From: Gyromitra esculenta
Lineage: Eukaryota > Ascomycota > Pezizomycetes > Pezizales > Discinaceae
Direction of reading: 5' to 3'
Assembly: GCA_038503075.1 (NCBI GenBank)
Contig: JBCAML010000014.1
Coordinates: 1,054,001 to 1,118,000 of the forward strand
Length of the DNA stretch: 64,000 nt
Shown here: piece by piece, positions 54,747 through 64,000 of the stretch
How positions within the stretch are numbered: the stretch's first letter is position 1
How the letters are laid out: each line of letters opens with the position of its first letter
The notes under the pieces: generated by a model
What the model was told of the DNA's origin: nothing
The model's database searches: none
The model's input: only the letters and a program-made list of their open reading frames with translations
Translations under genes and position numbers: made by a program

Positions 54747-56495
54747 ATGCCGCCTCTATCGATCATCACAGCAGCTTCCCTGCTGCTCCGAGCCCGAGCC
54801 CGACAAGCAGTAGTCCGTGTAGTCTCCTCCCCGGTTAGTTTCCGAAGAAACCATTCTTCCCCAGTAGCGCCCAATGGCACCGTGGAAAGGAAATCACTAC
54901 TCCAGCAACTGCAGGATAGGGGATTGGTGGAGACTGTTACTGGGTAGGTGGGGAAAGACTGTCTTGTCCATATCTACAAATGCGGTACAGTTCTGATATG
55001 GATAACCCCCCCAGAGCAGATGGCGCTCTAGATAAATTCATTGAATCCGCTCCAGTAACTACCTACGCTGGTGTTGACCCCACCGCAAACTCACTGCACG
55101 TGGGCCATCTTCTCCCTCTTATGAATCTGCTGCATTTCTACCTCAATGGGCATCACTCCATAGCACTCGTATGTTTCACTCCTCGGCGTCCTTCCTTCTC
55201 TCCGTATGCATACTGAGAATCTAGAAGATTGGAAAAGCTACGGCCTCTGTCGGTGATCCCTCTGGCCGCACAACAGAGCGCGACTCAATCGAGTCTCGCC
55301 GGCTTCAAAACTCCTTCGATAGTCTCTGGCGCCAGATTGACAAGTTCTTTGAGAGCGGGCAGAAATATGCGCTTGAGCGAGGATACAGCGAGGAGCAACT
55401 TGGGAAGCGGGAGCTGGTGACGAATGCAGAGTGGCTAGATAAGCTAGGTTTCGTAGAGTTTTTAAGTACAGTAGGGAAGCATGTTCGGGTTAGCCAGATG
55501 CTAGCAAGAGAGAGGTAACCCCCTCCCCATTGTACAGTAAGAAAAAGTAGTAACCAAGAAACCAGTGTGAAAGGACGAATGAATACAGGGCAGGGCATCA
55601 ACTTTGCCGAATTCACCTACCAACTACTCCAATCCTACGACTTCTGGCACCTCCACCACCACAAAAACTGCCGTCTCCAGGTATCTCTTCACCTTTCTTC
55701 CCTCCTCATCCCCATACTCACGTCCCCTAGATCGGCGGAAACGATCAATTCGGCAATATAACAGCCGGCATCGACCTAATCTCCAAGCTCAAAAACCCCA
55801 CACCCGCAATCCCCACCGCAGTCCCCACCCCCACCCACCCACACGACGCAGCCTACGGGCTAACAGTTCCCCTGCTAACCACGCCCTCCGGCGAAAAATT
55901 CGGCAAATCCGCCGGTAACGCAGTCTGGCTCGACGAGACCCTCACCTCCCCATTCGAACTATACCAATTCTTTGTGCGACTCCCCGACGAAGTGGTCGAG
56001 AAGTATCTTAAGATGTTTACCCTCCTCCCCGTGTCCCAAGTTGCCATGGAGATGGAAGCGCATTTCGCAGCGCCGGACAGGAGGGGCGCGCAGCATGTTC
56101 TTGCCGGCGAGGTGGTGCGGATGGTGCACGGCGGGGATAAAGCGACGAGGGCGGCAATGCAGACTAGACTGTTGTTTCCGGCGCCGGGCGAGGAAGCAAA
56201 GTTCTCGGCGAGGGAGATTATGGAGGGTTTTGGAGGGCAGCATGGCGGGGTGGTTGAGATTCCGAGGGAGGAGTTGGTGGGGGAGTTGGTGGCGAAGCTG
56301 GCGAGAAGGGCTGGAGCAGTGGGGACGAGGGGGGAGGCGGATAATATGATTAAGGGCGGAGGAGTGTATGTGGGATTGGAGAACAGGAAGGTGACGGATG
56401 TTAAGGCGAGGGTGGAGGAGGGGTGGCTGGTGGATGGGGAGGTGCTTGTGGTTAGGTTTGGGAAGGGGAGGTTTGTGATTGTTAGGGCTGTTTGA
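54747..56495 (+). CDS. MSY1: mitochondrial tyrosyl-tRNA synthetase
   Basis: Class I synthetase charging mitochondrial tRNA-Tyr. Five exons, 54747-54943, 54991-55168, 55228-55514, 55566-55680 and 55731-56495, give 513 residues. The N-terminal ~40 residues are Arg/Ser-rich without acids, a mitochondrial presequence. Class I motif HVGH occurs in [53 protein letters not shown] and [13 protein letters not shown] follow. The second class I signature is KFGKS (the KMSKS loop). A C-terminal S4-like segment is recognisable ([19 protein letters not shown]). In Neurospora the orthologue Cyt-18 also splices mitochondrial group I introns; whether this protein does is unknown. Confidence 0.95.
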
Positions 56496-56706
56496 GGGGT
56501 GGCTTCTTGTATAGAGTCAACTTTGATCTCCTGTCTCTGGTAGAGAATTGGGCTGCGGCCTTGTAGATATAGATTCTAGAGTATGGAAGCAACGAACAAG
56601 GAAGGCTTAGGCCAAAATCCAAGAACTCCATTATTTTTTTTACTAGTAGAAACAAAGCAAGACATTGAAAACGTTTCCCAACCTGCAAATCCAACCTTCT
56701 ATATTT

Positions 56707-57750
56707 CTATACCAGCAAGACACTATATCCACCGAAGCCAGCTGTTAGCCATCGCTCGAGAAATTCATCGATAAACAAAATCTAGTACTTACGCATTAAC
56801 ACAGCCGTCGTTTTCAGGGTTGTTGGTGATCTGTGCCCATCTACCCCAGACAACCTTACCGCTAGCAGTCACCATACCCAATTCGCTGACGTTGACCTCG
56901 ATGATTGTGCCCTTGGTCAGGACGCCGAGCTGGGTGTACATGGGGGACTGTGGGTTCTTCTTGACGCTCAGAAGGGGGAGCTGAACGGTGACGCCGAGCT
57001 CCGGGTGGGTGACGTTCGCCTTCTTGTAGCGCAGACCCATGGGTCTGATGAAGCGCTCGTACTTGACCGGCCGTCTCGTGAAATCACTACCCACTAAACA
57101 CCCCAGCAATCAGCACCACCACCCCCACCACCCCCCGAGTACAACCTACCAAAAGTCGGTTTCGTGATAACCCTCTTCCACCCCTTCTTCGCAGTCTTCT
57201 TCCCCGTCTTGACCACCTTAAACATCTCCTCCTCCGAGATGCCCCGCACCTTGGGCAGCGGCACGCTGAACTTGGCCGCCTTCTCCGCGCGCTTCTGCTT
57301 GATCGCGGTCGACAGGGCCTTTGCGTTGTTGGGCTGCGCGCGGTCGAGCAGGTACGGGGGCAGCGGGTTCGCGGAGGGCTCGGACGGCCCGTCGGACTTG
57401 ACGTTCTTCTGCTCGTGCTGCCGCAGCGTCTTCTTCATCTGGATCTTCTCCGCGTGGCGCTTCTTGGCGTAGAGTTTTGCGCGCAGGCCGTGGAACTTTT
57501 GGGCATTCTGGGACTGCTTGTGGCCTTCGCGGGCGAGGCGCTTGCGTCTGTGGTGCGGGTGTTAGTTCTTTCTTTCTTTCTGGTCAGGTTGGGGATTATT
57601 GGGGGGGGGGGTCGTACTGTCGCTCATCGTGATCAAGCCTGCAGATGGATACATAGTTAGCACAGGTCCCTGCCAGCGATTGCAGACCCGGAGAACAGAC
57701 CTCTTCCCGTGCAGCTTCTGCCAGCGCTCGATATACTCGTTCTGAGGCAT
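56707..57750 (-). CDS. NSA2: Nsa2, 60S ribosome biogenesis factor
   Basis: Nucleolar/nuclear assembly factor of the pre-60S particle, S8e fold. Five exons: 57750-57701, 57638-57618 (21 nt), 57547-57150, 57093-56793 and 56722-56707 (16 nt), giving 261 residues, exactly the yeast length. The spliced N-terminus [35 protein letters not shown] needs both small exons. Later blocks: [56 protein letters not shown] and [12 protein letters not shown]. The final 16-nt exon, T GTC TTG CTG GTA TAG, supplies the invariant end AVLLV; I found it by looking for that end behind an acceptor. Divergent from ORC1. Confidence 0.95.
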
Positions 57751-58000
57751 GTTGGCGAGAATCGCAGTTGGCGCAGCTGGTGGTGGTGGTGGTGGTGGTG
57801 GTGGTGGGGGAGAAGAGCCGTCCAGCGCCGGGGAAGAATAACAGCAAATCTTGGCAGCGATCGGCGGTGCACGTGATGCTTGGCGCTCGCCGTATTTATT
57901 TATTTATTTATTGCCCCTGAGACGGCGGGCGGCAACCCCCGTTGCTGTCTGTCCTGTGCATTGTTTACGCCCGATGTTGGCCGGCTTCTTCGCATCAACA
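57751..58000. promoter_or_regulatory. bidirectional promoter of NSA2 and ORC1, with (GGT)n tract
   Basis: 250 bp between divergent starts. Contains a run of about ten GGT units (57779-57808) and a TATT repeat (57895-57911). If translation of ORC1 starts at 57974 instead, the spacer is shorter. Confidence 0.45.
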
Positions 58001-60425
58001 ATGGCTCCCGCACTCGCCCCGTCCGCCCGCAAAGACAAAGACAGCAGCAAGAAGACTGCCAGCATCTCGAGAGCCCGCCGGCTGTTGCGCGGCGTGGTGC
58101 GTGAGGACTCCGACGACGAGCTTGGGGACGAGGATATTCCGTGGGAGTGGGTGTACTCGGCCGAGCCAGACACCTTCGACCAGGTTGGCCGCGACGAGAT
58201 CAATGGCGAGAAGCGGGTGATTGTGGGCGCGCGCATGGGGCCGTTTGACGTGGGCATCGGCGACTGCGTGTTTATCAAGGGCGAGGGGCTGCAGGGCGAG
58301 GCCTACGTGGGCATGATCTGCGAGTTCCAGGAGGAGCTGCGGCGCCAGGAGGACGGCGGCGGCGGCGGCGGCGGCGTCGAGATGATGGCGAACGTAATGT
58401 GGTTCTCGACGGAGTTTGAGGTCAAGAACAAGGAGAAGAAGCGGATGGACTTCCTGCCGGTGAGCTCTGCCTCTGTTTATGTGCGTTTTGGGGCCCGCGA
58501 GCTGACCGGGCGTGCAGAACGAGCTGTATATCAATCCGTCCTACAATCTGTGCCCGCTGTCGTCCATCAATGGCCGCGCCACGGTGCTGTCGCCCGCCGA
58601 GCACGCCCGCCGGTACCCCGCCGGCGTGCCTAGGAAGTCGCGCGAGCACGGCAAGGTGTTCGTCTGCCGCCGCGGCTGCAACCCGCGGACGGCGACCTAC
58701 ACGCCCGAGTTCAGCTGGGACGAGATCTACAGAGGCCGGGACACAAACATCTTCCACATCGGCGAGCTCGTCCAGAAGGGCACCAAGGCCACCCGCAAGA
58801 AGCCCCGCCCCGCGCCCCCTGAGAAGTCCGACGGCCGCCGGAAGCGCCGCCGGAGGATCATGGACTCCGGCAGCGAGACCGACTCGGACTGGGAGAGGGG
58901 CGACTTCAGCGTCTCGCCCATCGCCGAGGAGGAGGGCGACGCCGGAGACGCCGGAGACGCCAGTTTCAGTCGCCGCAGCAAGACCCCGCGCACGCCCACC
59001 AAGAAGCGCAGGACAGGCTCTGCGTTCTCGACCCCAACGCGCAGGACCCCGGCCAGCGTCCGCAAGTTCACGACCCCCACCCAGAAGAAGATCACTATCA
59101 AAAAGCCACTGCTCTTCACCCCGCTCTCCACCCGGACGCTCTCCCCCACAACCCACCTCAGCACACCCTACGCGCTCGCCCGCCACCGCCTCCACGTCTC
59201 CACCCTCCCCTCGTCGCTCCCATGCCGCGAGGCCGAGTTCAGCGAGGTGTACTCCCACCTCTCGGCGGCCATCACAGAGGGCACCGGCAGCTGCATCTAC
59301 ATTTCCGGCACCCCTGGCACCGGCAAGACCGCCACCGTGCGAGAAGTGATATCCCAGCTCCAGCACATGGTCCAGCTCGAGGAGCTCGACGACTTCACGT
59401 TCGTCGAGATCAACGGCATGAAAGTGACAGACCCCCACCAATCCTACTCCCTCCTGTGGGAAGCTATCAAGGGCGACCGCGTCAGTCCCTCGCAGGCCCT
59501 CGGCCTCCTCGAGAGCGAATTCAGCACGCCGTCCCCGCGGCGCGTGCCGTGCGTCGTGCTCATGGACGAGCTCGACCAGCTGGTCACGAAGGGCCAGGGC
59601 GTGATGTACAACTTCTTCAACTGGCCCGGCGGACGGTACAGCCGGCTGATCGTGCTCGCCGTCGCAAACACCATGGACCTGCCAGAGCGCACGCTGAGCA
59701 ACAAGATCTCGTCGCGCCTCGGCCTCACGCGCATCACTTTCCCCGGGTACACCCACTCGCAGCTGATGACGATTATTGAGTCGCGCCTCGAGGGCGTCCC
59801 CGGGAACATCGTCGACCCGGACGCCGTCCAGTTCGCGTCGCGCAAGGTCGCGGCGGTGTCTGGTGATGCGCGGCGCGCGCTCGATATATGCAGGCGCGCG
59901 GTCGAAATCGTCGAGTACATGCCGCTTAAGGAAGACGATGCTGTGGTTCCGCACGGCCGGTCCAACAAAGCTGCTATGCAGTCGGAGGTTGATGGCGGCG
60001 GCGGGGGGATTAAGGCTGGCGGACGGGTCACGATCGCGATTGTGAAGCAGGCGATATTGGAGGCCACGTCGAGTCCGCTGCAGGTCTACCTCAAGACGTG
60101 TCCGCTTGCGTCGAAGGTGTTTCTTGTTGCGTTGCTGGTGCGGTGCAGGAGGTCTGGTGTTGGGGAGGGCGTGCTGAGGGACGTGGTGGACGAGGCGGGG
60201 AGGATAGTCCAGATGCAGGAAGTCGGGGAGGAGGAGCTGGGAGGCGGGCCGAGGGTGCATGGGATTGAAGCAGCTCTCAGAGGACTGGTCGAGGCGGGGG
60301 TTGTGAGTGTGGAGAAGAAGGGAGGTGGAGGGGGGAGGGTGAGGTTTCTAATCGCGGAGGAGGAGGTGAAGACTGCGCTGAGGGACGATACTGATATTGG
60401 GGCTGTTGTGGGGAGGGCTGGGTAG
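58001..60425 (+). CDS. ORC1: Orc1, largest subunit of the origin recognition complex
   Basis: ATPase subunit of ORC that marks replication origins and loads MCM. Two exons, 58001-58459 and 58518-60425, give 788 residues. A BAH domain spans about 60-210 (VGIGDCVFIKGEG, GMICEFQEEL, MWFSTEFEV, then VFVCRRGCNP). A basic linker follows (KKRRTGSAF, TPTQKKITIKKP). The AAA+ domain has Walker A GTPGTGKT at 417-424 and Walker B VVLMDELDQL at about 498-507, then VLAVANTMDLPERTL, RLGLTRITFPGY and VSGDARRALDICRRAVE. The C-terminal winged-helix region ends at 60425. Start at 58001 (MAPALAP) is preferred; 57974 is in frame. Coding sequence is extremely GC-rich, with long open frames on the other strand as by-products. 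Confidence 0.95.
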
Positions 60426-60795
60426 TGGTTCTGGGTTTGGGGGGGTGGTAATGGAATTTTTGGGCTGTAATTATACCATTCTTTTATGCCTATTCTCTTT
60501 GTTGAGTGATTCTTTTAGCTGTTTGGCAGTGCAGTGGGAGTGTGTTGGTGATTGATGCATGGTTATAATTTCCGTTTACAATAGAGCATGATACCATCCA
60601 AGCCAAATCTCATCTGTGAAGCAAACCAATCTCTGAGCATCGTGCTGTACACACGTTATATTACATTATCTATTTCCGGTCCGTTTTAAGCCACGACAAA
60701 TCCAAAATCATGTCCAAACACCATCCCCCAATCCCCTCTCCCCTCTCCAATCCCCTCTCCCCAATCCATTACTCAGCCCACCACCACCACCATCT
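60426..60795. other. convergent 3' spacer
   Basis: Between ORC1 and PGA2 stops; drops back to AT-rich. No gene. Confidence 0.55.
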
Positions 60796-61200
60796 CTACT
60801 CTTTATCCAAATACTCCGCAATCTCCTCATCACTATCATTCTCCTCCTCCAGCAGCCTCGCCTTCTCCTTCGCCGCAGCCTTCTGCCGTCTCTTCAGCTT
60901 CGCGCCCCAACTATCATCCTCCTCCCCCTCCTCCCCCTCCTCGTCCTCGCCGCCCGCGGGCCTCCGCCGCGGCGCCATGGCAGCATGCGACGACTGCTCC
61001 GTCGGATCAATCTCGCGCGCATGATCGCGCTCCTGGAATTTCGCCTGCATTTTGAGAACGTAGGGCCGCAGCAGAAGGTACCCGCCGAGAATGATGACCA
61101 TGCGCAGGATCTCGCCGGGCTTGTAGACGCGCCCGAGGAAGATGATCGTGTTGTCGGGCTGGAGGACGTACCGGTGGAGGAGGGCGGTTAGGGATTCCAT
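60796..61200 (-). CDS. PGA2: Pga2-type ER membrane trafficking protein
   Basis: Small ER membrane protein needed in yeast for maturation of Gas1 and alkaline phosphatase. 134 residues from the ATG at 61200; the frame stays open to 61362, but the extra part looks like 5' leader. One membrane segment at about 33-52 (ILRMVIILGGYLLLRPYVLK) follows the conserved GRVYKPGEILR. The cytosolic tail is acidic (EDEEGEEGEEDD) then basic and helical (WGAKLKRRQKAAAKEKARLLEE), ending DSDEEIAEYLDKE. Yeast Pga2 is 129 residues with the same layout. The GPI-anchored Gas1 link fits the GPI-related genes nearby. Confidence 0.85.
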   Translation of the reverse strand: MESLTALLHRYVLQPDNTIIFLGRVYKPGEILRMVIILGGYLLLRPYVLKMQAKFQERDHAREIDPTEQSSHAAMAPRRRPAGGEDEEGEEGEEDDSWGAKLKRRQKAAAKEKARLLEEENDSDEEIAEYLDKE

Positions 61201-61988
61201 GATGTTGGTTTTGGATTTTAGTTTTTTTGTGCCCGGGGGGGAGTGAAGGAGGGAGGAGGTTGATTTCTTTTGTAGACAATGGAGGGAGGAGGGAGGGAGG
61301 GAGGGATTGTGTCGTTGGTAAGGGCAAGACGAGGTGAGGTTGAGACGAAGAAAAGATCTCATCTGGCCAGTTCAGTGAGTTGATTGACCTACAGGCCGGG
61401 TAACTGTCCTCCTCCGGATCTGCGGCGAATCACGGCCGGGCTTGGCGCAGCTTTTGGTGCATTTCCGGGGCGTATTTTGCTCGTTTCGCCGTCGGCCGGG
61501 AGTGCGGTGCCGGCTGGAAATCGCGCAAGATGCACCGGGCGGGCACCTGTGTGGAGTTGAGTGAAAGATCCTAACGCAGAGGGCATGTGTCCCTTTTGGC
61601 GTAGGATTATAATCTTTCTACTTGGTCAGTATGTTGACAAATACGGACCTTTTGTAGGGCTGCCTAGGTCAATGATCTCGGTGACGGTAATGAGGTTGGC
61701 CGATCATACCCTCCACTCTGCCTTAAATATCCCATCACACTCTTGCTGTAGTCGGTGAGTTTGAGGCGAGTGATATTCTGTGAAGAATGCCGGGCAGAGC
61801 TTAAAGGGCCTAAAGGGCTTAGAGTGTCTATATTATGTAGTGATATCTGTATCAACTTGGACTAAGAAAAGAGAGTAAGTCCTGAACTGCAAGACCCTGC
61901 TATTTGAATTACGAAAAGAAAAAACTGAATACAGCCCGGTGTGTCTATTAGATACCCCCCCTTCACCGCTATTCCCACCCAACCACTC
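61201..61988. other. intergenic
   Basis: PGA2 promoter side and ALG2 3' flank. G-rich purine repeat (GGGA)n at 61283-61305. No gene seen. Confidence 0.5.
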
Positions 61989-63448
61989 CTACCACAAAGC
62001 AGCAATTGCAACACCCACTGCAAGCGCACCCACGATCCCCACCAGCGGCCACACCCACCCGCCCTCGCTCCTCTTAACAATCCCCTCAAACTCCCCCTCC
62101 AGCCTCTCCGCCATGCGCTCCTTCGAAAACTCTGCAACAACTCTCTCCCTGCCCCTCCTGCCCATCTCCTCGACAACCTCCACCTCCATGGTAAACACCA
62201 CATCCCTCATAACGTCCGCCCACGCCTGCTCCTCCGCGGGCCTCAACCACCCCGTCACCCCGTCCTCTACAGTCTCCAGCGGGCCCCCGCTGTTATGCGC
62301 CAGCACCGGCACCCCCGCCAACATCGCCTCCAGGGGGACGATGCCAAAGTGCTCCCGCGCGGGAGTATAACACAGCAGGGCCGCCGTCGCCAGCAGATGC
62401 GTCTTCAGCGCCGCGGGAATCGAGAGCAGGAACAGCACCTGTGTTTCCGCGGGGATCGACAAGCTGGATATAAAGTTCCTGCTGGTGGCGGTCGGGAGCT
62501 GCAGGCGCCCACACAGCGCGACGAGGTCCGCATGGTACGCCACGTTCTCGCCGACGCGGGGGTCGTAGCCGCCGGCGACGACGAGCCGGACGCGGCAGCG
62601 CTCGGAGGCGGACAGCAGCGCGAAGGCCCGGATGGCGAGGTCGATGTTCTTCTTGCGCTCGAAGCGGTTGATGGAGAGCAGGATCTTCTTGTCGTCGTCG
62701 GGCAGGACCGTCACTGTGCGCGCGGGGGCCGGGGCGGTGTCGACGCAGGGGTAGACGACGTGCGGGACGGTGGGGATGCGCGGGAAGGCGTCGCGGAAGA
62801 CGGACTTGGTGAAGGCGCTGTTGACCACGATGGCGTCGGCGAGGCCGGTGGTTGCGGCCTCGAGCCAGTCGAACGGGAGGCGGTACAGCGCCTTGAGGAG
62901 CGAGTGCCGCGGCGCCAGCAGGTAGTCGGGGAAGTGGCAGTAGAAGAGCACCTTTGCGTGCGGGGCAAAGAGCCGCAGCAGCGGGACCGCGGCGGAGAGC
63001 TGGTCGATGAAGATGCAGTCGTAGTGCGCGAGCTGCCCGGCGGCCGCGAGCCCGAGCACGAGGTGCAGCTGCCGCAGGATTGCGCAGAGGATGGAGAAGC
63101 GGCCGAGCACGTTCGGCGGCACGATCGTGTGTCCGGCGACGCGCACTGTGAGCGTTCCTGCGCAGAGAGTCAGCAGCGGCCTTCTTCAGCGCAAACCCCC
63201 CGAACACGCATATTCTCGCCCGAACAGCCGCAGAGCACCGGACGTCCAGACATACCATTGCGGGCTTCGTCGAAGCAGTGCCGCGGATCGCAGTGCGAGG
63301 TGTAGATGGTGACGGCGTGGCCGCGGTCCTGCAGGCCCACGGCCGCGTCCACGACCAGCCGCTCCGCGCCGCCAATGCCCAGGTCCGGGTGGATAAACAG
63401 GATCCGCTGCGGCGCCTCCGTCTCTGTCGCTGTGCGTTGTTCGGCCAT
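61989..63448 (-). CDS. ALG2: Alg2, alpha-1,3/1,6-mannosyltransferase
   Basis: GT4-family enzyme on the cytosolic face of the ER that adds the second and third mannoses to the dolichol-linked N-glycan precursor. Two exons, 63448-63256 and 63157-61989, give 453 residues. Conserved: [20 protein letters not shown] near the start, [22 protein letters not shown] across the intron, [33 protein letters not shown] (the GT4 domain 2 start), and the nucleotide-sugar motif [19 protein letters not shown], which contains the EX7E pair. A C-terminal hydrophobic segment ([20 protein letters not shown]) anchors it. Very GC-rich. Confidence 0.95.
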
Positions 63449-63640
63449 GGCTGCGGGTCGTCGGTGGAGGTCGGCTGCGGTGCGAGCTGGAGCCCGGAAG
63501 AGCTGACGTTGACGCGCCAGGAGCACGTGACAGCGCTGACCCCTGCGGCTCTTGGTGGTGCCTACAGCTGGCTGTGCCTGTGTCCGACCGACCAACCCGC
63601 CGCGTTCTCCGCACTCCTACCTGTCTTCTGCAAGCCCGCC
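63449..63640. promoter_or_regulatory. bidirectional promoter of ALG2 and DSC3
   Basis: 192 bp between divergent start codons, the shortest such gap in the window. No defined site recognised. Confidence 0.45.
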
Positions 63641-64000
63641 ATGGGCGAACCCTCCTCCGCTCCCCCCCCGCTGCACTCGCGCGCTGCATCGGTGCTGGAC
63701 GACCCGCCCTCGCCGCTGTCGCTGAACATCCGCTTCGCCATCTCGCTCCCGGACATACCCATCTTCGTCGCGAGCGCCGACACCACCCCTGTTTCCACGC
63801 TCAAACGCCAGATCCGCGATGCACTCCCGCCGGAGCAGTCGCGGCGGCGACTGCGGCTGATCCACGCCGGCAGGGTGCTCTCGGACTCGGCGACGCTCGG
63901 GTCGCAGGTGCAGGCGCCGAAAGCACCGCCGCGGTCAGCGAGCGTCAAGGGGAAGGAGAAGGCGGAGAAGGACGACGACGAGGAACGGCTAAGGAGGGTG
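63641..64000 (+). CDS. Dsc3, subunit of the Golgi DSC E3 ubiquitin ligase (5' part)
   Basis: First 120 codons only; the frame is open to the window end, so the gene continues beyond it. A short disordered N-terminus (MGEPSSAPPPLHSRAASVLD) precedes a ubiquitin-like domain: SLNIRFAISLPDIPIFVASA, then TPVSTLKRQIRDALPPEQSR and RRLRLIHAGRVLSDSATLGS. A basic Lys-rich linker (SVKGKEKAEKDDDEERLRR) follows. This order matches the DUF2407 domain of Dsc3, part of the ligase that in fission yeast activates the sterol regulator Sre1. The C-terminal membrane segments would lie outside. Divergent from ALG2. Confidence 0.8.
   Translation, partial: MGEPSSAPPPLHSRAASVLDDPPSPLSLNIRFAISLPDIPIFVASADTTPVSTLKRQIRDALPPEQSRRRLRLIHAGRVLSDSATLGSQVQAPKAPPRSASVKGKEKAEKDDDEERLRRV

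Noticed and set aside
57779..57808. Poly-His coding interpretation of the GGT/ACC run
   Set aside because: Falls in the NSA2-ORC1 promoter; better explained as a trinucleotide microsatellite.
58422..60260. 612-codon open frame on the minus strand across ORC1
   Set aside because: Its frame mirrors the GC-rich ORC1 exon; composition (His/Arg/Leu-rich, no domains) is what an antisense of GC3-rich coding DNA gives.
61941..63305. 454-codon open frame on the plus strand across ALG2
   Set aside because: Same effect: antisense of the GC-rich ALG2 exon, no recognisable domain.
1..64000. CRISPR array, operon, integrase or prophage-type features
   Set aside because: Spliced fungal genes throughout; no regularly spaced repeats or phage genes.

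Overview
This window is nuclear DNA of a filamentous ascomycete (Pezizomycotina). Almost every gene is interrupted by short GT-AG introns of about 50-180 nt. Genes are closely packed on both strands, and the recognisable proteins are fungal housekeeping orthologues. SNRNP27 and U2AF35 (which budding yeast lacks), a fungal DSC3 and a fungal amadoriase point away from Saccharomycotina. Unusually many introns in genes such as PRE3, NSA2, RVS161 and SAD1 suggest an early-diverging class such as Pezizomycetes or Orbiliomycetes; that is inference only. All splice models below were assembled by eye, and every multi-exon model sums to a whole number of codons.

Layout. 0.4-8 kb: SLY1 (-), PRE3 (+), an unrecognised basic protein (-) and SPT3 (+). 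8.7-9.7 kb: an unrecognised gene with two CxxC pairs. About 10.7 kb: a candidate Pol III RNA gene. 11.4-13.6 kb: a long DUF1365 protein (-). 15.7-19.3 kb: an amadoriase-type FAD oxidase (-) and GLE1 (-). 20.2-23.8 kb: an orphan (-), U2AF1 (+) and RPS2 (-). 23.8-26.2 kb is gene-poor and holds a 174-bp pogo/Fot-like MITE. 26.2-31 kb: MAK32-like kinase (-), a probable PIG-Y-type membrane protein (+) and DLT1 (+). 31-35 kb is AT-rich with small orphan ORFs. 35.1-38.4 kb: SNRNP27 (-) and SAD1 (+), two tri-snRNP genes back to back. 40.7-41.8 kb: NUS1 (-). 43.3-47.9 kb: a secreted low-complexity protein, GPI14 and a small secreted protein. 48.5-56.5 kb: DBP7 (-), PAM16 (+), RVS161 (-) and mitochondrial TyrRS MSY1 (+). 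56.7-64 kb is strikingly GC-rich: NSA2 (-), ORC1 (+), PGA2 (-), ALG2 (-) and the 5' part of DSC3 (+), cut by the window end.

Two themes recur. One is splicing (U2AF35, SNRNP27, Sad1). The other is ER and secretory work: Sly1 in ER-Golgi fusion, Nus1 for dolichol, Alg2 for N-glycan precursor, Gpi14 and a possible PIG-Y for GPI anchors, Pga2, and Dsc3. Many genes lie head to head across 190-370 bp: SLY1/PRE3, SNRNP27/SAD1, DBP7/PAM16, NSA2/ORC1 and ALG2/DSC3.

The most unexpected signal is non-coding. The palindrome TACATGTA occurs 14 times by manual scan where about one is expected by chance. Thirteen copies lie in intergenic DNA, and three pairs have almost the same spacing (122, 124 and 125 bp). 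An 80-bp near-perfect inverted repeat (42829-42908), the MITE and the candidate Pol III RNA gene are the other structures worth checking.
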